Of a stretch of 7,421 nt of DNA, positions 3,565 to 7,421 are shown in pieces. A program made the translations under genes and the position numbers. The notes under the pieces are model-generated. The model worked only from the letters and a program-made list of their open reading frames with translations. It was not told the DNA's origin and searched no databases. The stretch's first letter is position 1. Each line of letters begins with the position of its first letter. The stretch comes from Rickettsiales bacterium (GTDB lineage Bacteria; Pseudomonadota; Alphaproteobacteria; Rickettsiales; UBA1997), in assembly GCA_947441695.1 (NCBI GenBank), contig CANEUK010000069.1:1-7421 (forward strand), given 5' to 3'.

Positions 3565-6124
3565 AAAATTGTGGTGCGTGATCGTCTTTTTTTGATTCTT
3601 CTTCGTAAAGATAAAGTGGCGCTAGATAACTTTGATCGCTGTTAAAATGGATGTCGGTCAAAGAATCAGAGATCATGAAATTGTTGTAATAAGCCTTGGA
3701 AAAATTTTTGGTGAATCCTAAAAAAATAGATTCGTTTTCCATAATTTTTTTACCAATTTTGCTCGGAGTTCCTATAAAACCTCGAGATTTACCAGTAAAA
3801 AAAGTGATTCGTTTGTCAAAAGGTCTGTAAGATAATTTTCTATAAAAATTTTCTTCAAAGTTGTTTTTTATATCTTCTTTAGCGTAAAGAATTTTCCAAT
3901 CTCTTGAGTCTTTAACTGAATATTTTTTAGCAATTTGTTCTTCGCTTAGTTTTTTAAAATCATTCAAAACTTCATCTAACCGAGATTTTGTGTAGTGAAT
4001 GGTTATTTCATCGCGCTCTGTTTTGTTACCGCTGCTAAATTTGTTAAAAATCTTATTCAACTTCCAAAATTTTTCATATTCTTTTTCAAAGCCAAAATCT
4101 TTTTTGATGAACCAAAAATTTTTGCTTTCTTGCGGTTTTAGCTTTGTCCAAGAAATTTCTGATAAAGTTTTATTAGCTAAAAATTCTAGCTTTTGGGCGC
4201 GCGAAATTAAGCCATTTTCTAAGCTCGAAAAATAAAAAACTTCTTTGGTTTTTTGGGGTTTGGCAAGTTTGATAAAAAAGCAAATGCTAACGCCAACCAT
4301 AATGTCAAAAATGTTTTTGTCGCTTTCGCCTTTGCGGGCGTTGCCGTGAAGATTTAGCACGTAAATTTCATCAAAACTTTCGAGCAAACTTTGGCGCATT
4401 TTGCGGTGGGTTATTCCGTCTAAAAAACTGTTATTAGTGATAATTCCAACCACGCCGAGTTTGTCTTTGTTGAAATGATCAATTTTATGTTGGGCAAATT
4501 TGATAAATTTTATGTAAAGGTCGTTGAGGTTAATTTTTTTCTCGTTCAAACCTTTTTTGTAATCGTCTAAAAGCCCGTCAATTATTGGCGAAATCGATTG
4601 GCTTTTGCCGTTAAAATAAGGCGGGTTGCCGATGATGGCTAAAATGTTTTCGTCGTTTTTGATTTTGGTTGATTTTTCGTGCTCTTTTTTCATTTGCGGC
4701 AAAAGCCCGCTAATACTGTGTTGCGCGATGTCGAGCGTGTTGGTTAAATAAACGCCTAAATTTTCGTTGTTTTTGGCTTCAATATTTATGCCGCAATCTT
4801 TTAAATGTTTGGTCAAAATTGTGTGAGCAACAATGTAGGGCGTATAAAGCAATTCAAAGCCGTAAATGTCGTTTAAAACTTTGGATTTGATTTTGGCTTT
4901 TTGCAGCGAATCGGCGTTTTTGTCGGCAATTAAATTAAAAACTTCTTCCAAAAAAGTGCCCGTGCCGCAAGCAAAATCAAGGGTTTTAACCTCATTTGCC
5001 AAAAATCCGTCGGCTTTGCCAAATTTTTCTTTGATGATGTGTTCAACGCTTTTGACGATGAATCGCGAAACTTCTTTTGGCGTGTAATAAACGCCATTTT
5101 CTTTGCGATTTTCGGTTTTTTTTAGGTTGTCGTAATTTTTCAAAAAATCTTCGTAAAGATAAACCGCGATGCTTTGTTTTCCGTCTTGGTTTTTGGCAAA
5201 TTCTTGTTCAACGCTTTCAATGTTAATTAGATTTAAATTTTTGCCAACTTGCGCCAAAGCTGCTTTGATGTTGGTTGGAATGTAATCTTCTTCGTAGCCG
5301 CTTTTTAAAAATTCTTTAAGCAGGCGATAATTATTTGGAATTTGGCGCAAATATTCGCCGGGATTTTCGTTTAAAGTTTTTTGCGATTCTAACATGACCA
5401 AAAGCAAACCATAAACTAGGCTTTGCGAATAGATGTCGCAAAAGTCGTTGAGTTGGTAGCTATATTGAACCGATTGCCCAAATTCTTTGAAAAGCTGTGA
5501 AAATTTGTGATGAAAATTTTCGCCCTCGTGGTTTTGCAAATTTTCAACATATTCGCGCAAAACCACCGAATAATAAAAACTTTGTCGCGCCAAAGCCAAA
5601 ACCAGCGACTTTTTATTTTTGATAATTTGAGTTTGATAAAAGCCATAAAACTCGCGCAAAAGATTCTCGAAATCGGCTTGGTTGTTGGGGTTTTGGTTTT
5701 CGCTTAAATCGCAATTAAGCAATTTTACGCGGCATTTTTGCGCGCCTTTATGCAGCAAAATAAATTCTTTGTAATTGGTGATGATGATGTTTTCGCAGGT
5801 TTTGGAATATTTTTTGATTTGGTCGGAAGCGATTAATTTTTCTAAATCGTAAGAGATTTTTTTGCATTCGATAAATCCAACCAAACTGCGAAAAAGCTGG
5901 TCGTAATTTTCGTAAATAAAAAAGTCGGGCGTGCCTTCAATATCAAGCTCTTTGTCGGAAGCTTCGTGAATGATTTTTAGGTTTTTTAGTTTGAATTCTT
6001 GAGTTTGATTAATTTCGGTAAATAAATTTTCTAAAAAAGTGCGATAGCTAATTTCGTTGGCGTGGCTTGGGTTTAGAGATTGAATTTGTTTGATGTAGGT
6101 TTGAATTGGCGAATAATTTTCCAT
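3515..6124 (-). CDS. Single-chain restriction-modification enzyme: PD-(D/E)XK nuclease + N6-adenine methyltransferase (frameshifted before its C-terminus)
   Basis: This 869-residue product combines cutting and methylating functions as in type IIG enzymes. A PD-(D/E)XK-like site lies at residues 64-88 (GTPDFF with D67; IECKK with E86 and K88). A helical linker follows (about 150-340). The methyltransferase has motif X (NGVYYTPKEVSRFIV, 343-357), SAM-binding motif I (DFACGTGTF, 383-391) and catalytic motif IV (NPPY, 500-503), marking an N6-adenine enzyme. Residues about 640-845 would be target recognition. I see no helicase, so it is not a full LlaBIII-type ISP enzyme. The last 23 or so residues (after E-E-E-S-K-K) look out of frame; the true C-terminus continues in the +1 frame. 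The ATG abuts the petA stop with no gap and in the same frame. It sits inside the bc1 operon, which is unusual. Methylation could persist if the missing domain is dispensable, but that is doubtful. Confidence 0.88.
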   Translation of the reverse strand: MENYSPIQTYIKQIQSLNPSHANEISYRTFLENLFTEINQTQEFKLKNLKIIHEASDKELDIEGTPDFFIYENYDQLFRSLVGFIECKKISYDLEKLIASDQIKKYSKTCENIIITNYKEFILLHKGAQKCRVKLLNCDLSENQNPNNQADFENLLREFYGFYQTQIIKNKKSLVLALARQSFYYSVVLREYVENLQNHEGENFHHKFSQLFKEFGQSVQYSYQLNDFCDIYSQSLVYGLLLVMLESQKTLNENPGEYLRQIPNNYRLLKEFLKSGYEEDYIPTNIKAALAQVGKNLNLINIESVEQEFAKNQDGKQSIAVYLYEDFLKNYDNLKKTENRKENGVYYTPKEVSRFIVKSVEHIIKEKFGKADGFLANEVKTLDFACGTGTFLEEVFNLIADKNADSLQKAKIKSKVLNDIYGFELLYTPYIVAHTILTKHLKDCGINIEAKNNENLGVYLTNTLDIAQHSISGLLPQMKKEHEKSTKIKNDENILAIIGNPPYFNGKSQSISPIIDGLLDDYKKGLNEKKINLNDLYIKFIKFAQHKIDHFNKDKLGVVGIITNNSFLDGITHRKMRQSLLESFDEIYVLNLHGNARKGESDKNIFDIMVGVSICFFIKLAKPQKTKEVFYFSSLENGLISRAQKLEFLANKTLSEISWTKLKPQESKNFWFIKKDFGFEKEYEKFWKLNKIFNKFSSGNKTERDEITIHYTKSRLDEVLNDFKKLSEEQIAKKYSVKDSRDWKILYAKEDIKNNFEENFYRKLSYRPFDKRITFFTGKSRGFIGTPSKIGKKIMENESIFLGFTKNFSKAYYNNFMISDSLTDIHFNSDQSYLAPLYLYEEESKKDDHAPQFFANKQTQKNRKFHRAI
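3540..3593 (-). other. Frameshift zone in the R-M gene with homopolymer runs
   Basis: The upstream frame runs to a TAG at 3515 and the downstream frame is open through this zone. Three homopolymers occur on the coding strand: A7 at 3587-3593, T6 at 3563-3568 and A7 at 3540-3546. Removing one base from the first A7 gives a continuous reading through TITHHNFLPINKPKKTANF into the conserved C-terminal domain. The required shift is +1 (or -2), not the -1 used by A-AAA-AAC slippery sites, although such a heptamer happens to be present. Confidence 0.75.
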
Positions 6125-6667
6125 CTAACCAATTTTAATTTTGGTGTCAGACAAGAATTCGTAAGGTGGAATTTCTAAGTTTTTGGGCGCGGGGCCTTTT
6201 CGAATGCGCGCCGACGTGTCGTATTGCGAACCGTGGCACGGGCAAAACCAGCCTTTATATTCGCCTTGTCCGGCGATTGGAATGCAGCCTAAATGCGTGC
6301 AAATTTCAATTGTTATTAACCATTCTTCTTTGCCAGCTTTTACGCGGTCAGAATCTTTTTGTGGGTCGCGAAGTTCGGCCAAATCAACTTTGGCGGCTTC
6401 TTCAATTTCTTGCGCGGTGCGCCGACGCACCGAAACAGGCTTTCCGCGCCACATAACTTTTTTTTCTTCGCCAAGTTTTATGTTGCCTAAATCAACTTCA
6501 ACCGACGCCAAAGCTTGAACATCTTTTGACGGATTCATGCTGTCAATAAAAGGTAAAAAAGCACAAGCTGCGCCAATTCCGGCGGCGGCGTAGGCGGTTG
6601 CGGTTAATAGCTTTCGACGACTTTCGTCTTTTGCAGCAAAATTTTCTTCAGAAGTTTTTTTGGACAT
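6125..6667 (-). CDS. petA: Ubiquinol-cytochrome c reductase Rieske iron-sulfur subunit
   Basis: This 180-residue Rieske protein oxidises ubiquinol at the Qo site and shuttles an electron to cytochrome c1. The N-terminus has a twin-arginine signal (SRRKLL, 16-21) followed by the membrane helix (about 22-42) that stays as an anchor, as usual in Alphaproteobacteria. The cluster-binding boxes are CTHLGC (123-128) and CPCHGS (142-147), giving two Cys and two His ligands to a [2Fe-2S] centre plus the stabilising disulfide pair. The fold closes with G-P-A-P-x-N-L-x-I-P-P-Y-x-F, and the C-terminus is intact. It is the first gene of the bc1 operon, divergent from dut across 102 bp. Its TAG stop is followed at once by the ATG of the R-M gene in place of petB. 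No Shine-Dalgarno is visible before the ATG. Confidence 0.97.
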   Translation of the reverse strand: MSKKTSEENFAAKDESRRKLLTATAYAAAGIGAACAFLPFIDSMNPSKDVQALASVEVDLGNIKLGEEKKVMWRGKPVSVRRRTAQEIEEAAKVDLAELRDPQKDSDRVKAGKEEWLITIEICTHLGCIPIAGQGEYKGWFCPCHGSQYDTSARIRKGPAPKNLEIPPYEFLSDTKIKIG

Positions 6668-6684
6668 TTTTTTTGGGAAATTTT

Positions 6685-6714
6685 TTGACTAAGAAATGAG
6701 TCGCATTTTCTATT
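6685..6714 (+). promoter_or_regulatory. Candidate promoter for dut, overlapping the petA promoter
   Basis: TTGACT (6685-6690) and TCTATT (6709-6714) are 18 bases apart on the plus strand. The -10 region overlaps the proposed petA -10, so the two polymerases would compete for the same DNA. The -10 box is weak and the call is tentative. Confidence 0.28.
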
Positions 6715-6735
6715 TTTCAAAAGCAAATTTATCAA
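6707..6735 (-). promoter_or_regulatory. Candidate sigma70-type promoter for petA
   Basis: On the minus strand TTGATA (6735-6730) is followed after 17 bases by TAGAAA (6712-6707). The -35 box matches consensus at 5 of 6 positions and the -10 at 4 of 6. A transcript would start near 6700, giving a leader of roughly 30 bases before the petA ATG. The call is by eye in A/T-rich sequence, where chance matches are common. Confidence 0.35.
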
Positions 6736-6769
6736 CCCAAAAAAAAATTATTAAAAAAACAATCAATCA

Positions 6770-7219
6770 ATGACAATTTTAAAAATCAAAAAACTCGAAA
6801 ATGGCAAAGATTTGCCTTTGCCAAAATATGAAACCGCAGGCAGCGCGGGCATGGATTTATTGGCGGCAATTGATGAACCAATAATTTTAAAAGCGGGCGA
6901 AATAAAATTAGTAAAAACCGGAATTGCCATTGCGCTAGAAAAAGGTTTTGAAGCGCAAGTGCGACCAAGATCGGGATTGGCATTAAAAAACGGAATCACA
7001 GTTTTAAACAGCCCCGGAACCATTGATTCAGACTATCGCGGCGAAGTTTGCGCCATTTTAATTAATCATTCGCAAGTTGATTTTACCATCACGCGCGGCA
7101 TGCGAATTGCCCAAATGGTGATTGCCGCTTGTGTTCAAGCACAAATTTCCGAAGTTGAAGATTTAGACGAAACCGCCCGCGGCGCTTCTGGGTTTGGATC
7201 TACAGGGCTTAAGGCGTAA
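6770..7219 (+). CDS. dut: dUTP diphosphatase (trimeric dUTPase)
   Basis: This 149-residue protein hydrolyses dUTP to dUMP and pyrophosphate, keeping uracil out of DNA and supplying dUMP for thymidylate synthesis. All five motifs of the trimeric dUTPase family are present in order: motif 1 AGSAGMDLLA (23-32), motif 2 PRSGLALK (66-73), and motif 3 GTIDSDYRGE (83-92) with the catalytic D86 and uracil-contacting Y89. Motif 4 is RGMRIAQMVIA (109-119) and motif 5 is the glycine-rich RGASGFGSTG (137-146). Length is typical of bacterial enzymes. It is transcribed away from petA. The ATG lies behind a run of A/T and two CAAT repeats with no Shine-Dalgarno. The stop codon lies in the terminator stem just downstream, so the gene probably ends a transcript. 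Confidence 0.97.
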   Translation: MTILKIKKLENGKDLPLPKYETAGSAGMDLLAAIDEPIILKAGEIKLVKTGIAIALEKGFEAQVRPRSGLALKNGITVLNSPGTIDSDYRGEVCAILINHSQVDFTITRGMRIAQMVIAACVQAQISEVEDLDETARGASGFGSTGLKA

Positions 7220-7253
7220 AAAATGTGCTAAACGCACATTTTTAGCCTTAAGC
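7207..7253. terminator. Long stem-loop terminator after dut, probably bidirectional
   Basis: An inner stem aaaaatgtgc (7219-7228) / gcacattttt (7234-7243) closes a TAAAC loop. An outer stem gcttaaggc (7207-7215) / gccttaagc (7245-7253) adds 9 bp across a small internal loop. The inner part has the form of an intrinsic terminator, a GC-containing stem ending in T5, and the matching A-run makes it usable from the other strand. The outer arm overlaps the last dut codons and the inner arm starts in its stop codon. Confidence 0.75.
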
Positions 7254-7283
7254 GGGCGAAGAAGAGCGAAGCGACCTTCGCCC
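7254..7283. repeat. 8-bp-arm GC-rich hairpin after the dut terminator
   Basis: gggcgaag (7254-7261) pairs perfectly with cttcgccc (7276-7283) around a purine-rich 14-base loop. It directly follows the terminator stem and leads into the tandem repeats. No gene is visible here. Confidence 0.55.
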
Positions 7284-7285
7284 CG

Positions 7286-7421
7286 GCGCGAGTTGTCTTC
7301 GAGCGGCACGCGAGAAAAGCGACGAAGCGTTTTAAAAAGAGAGCGCGAGTTGTCTTCGAGCCGAAGGCGAAGAAAAGCGACGAAGCGTTTTAAAAAGAGA
7401 GCGCGAGTTGTCTTCGAGCCG
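7286..7421. repeat. 57/58-bp tandem repeat array running off the window
   Basis: The unit begins gcgcgagttgtcttcgagc and ends with gcgacgaagcgttttaaaaa plus gaga. Copy 1 is 7286-7342 (57 bp), copy 2 is 7343-7400 (58 bp), and copy 3 starts at 7401 and is cut at 7421. Copies 1 and 2 agree at both ends but differ in the middle, with ggcacgcgag against cgaaggcgaag, where the length difference also lies. Because the period is not a constant multiple of three, a protein-coding repeat is unlikely. The array is GC-richer than the flanking genes. Its total copy number is not visible. Confidence 0.85.

Noticed and set aside
3515..6124. BREX PglX or full type ISP enzyme
   Set aside because: There is an N-terminal PD-(D/E)XK site and a methyltransferase but no helicase motifs between them, and no BREX partner genes nearby; a type IIG-like layout fits better.
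6183..6518. Plus-strand ORF of 111 codons antisense to petA
   Set aside because: It has no recognisable motif and overlaps a clearly real Rieske gene; the openness follows from petA codon use.
6763..7023. Minus-strand ORF antisense to dut
   Set aside because: It overlaps the five-motif dUTPase entirely and shows no family features.
7286..7421. CRISPR array
   Set aside because: The units are contiguous, with conserved sequence over most of the period and only a short variable core. No spacer of normal length and no cas gene is visible.

Overview
The window reads as a piece of an AT-rich alphaproteobacterial chromosome. The clearest taxonomic signal is a complete cytochrome bc1 complex of the alphaproteobacterial/mitochondrial type: a short Rieske protein with a twin-arginine N-terminus, a single-piece 414-residue cytochrome b with PEWY, and a mono-haem cytochrome c1 with CSACH and a C-terminal membrane anchor. 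A truncated NADH dehydrogenase subunit E start at the left edge fits an aerobic respiratory locus. The AT-rich sequence and the lack of Shine-Dalgarno-like motifs before the starts are compatible with a host-associated (for example rickettsial-type) lineage, but the sequence alone does not fix the genus.

Layout, right to left on the minus strand: petA (Rieske, 6667-6125); a large PD-(D/E)XK nuclease plus N6-adenine methyltransferase restriction-modification (R-M) gene (6124-2956, split by a +1 frameshift near 3560-3590); a 395-bp palindrome-rich spacer; petB (cytochrome b, 2560-1316); a minimal O6-alkylguanine-DNA alkyltransferase-like gene (1323-1027) overlapping the petB stop; a 176-bp hairpin-rich spacer; petC (cytochrome c1, 850-74); and the first 20 codons of a nuoE-like gene (60-1). 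On the plus strand, divergent from petA, is dut (dUTPase, 6770-7219), followed by a stem-loop terminator and 57/58-bp GC-rich tandem repeats that run off the right edge.

The main biological point is that the normally contiguous petA-petB-petC operon is interrupted by about 3.6 kb. The foreign part begins exactly at the petA stop (TAG followed directly by ATG, in the same frame) and ends with a palindromic element before petB. A second DNA-related gene, the alkyltransferase, sits between petB and petC. So three bc1 genes are interleaved with two DNA-modification/repair genes, and dut (nucleotide-pool sanitation) lies next door.

The most unusual non-coding structure is 2631-2972: two 116-bp arms in inverted orientation, each with the same order of two hairpins. 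The stems differ between the arms by paired substitutions that keep base pairing. This indicates a diverged structured repeat family rather than chance palindromes. A core of GC-rich CCCTCTCCC/GGGAGAGGG hairpin and short direct repeats lies between the arms.
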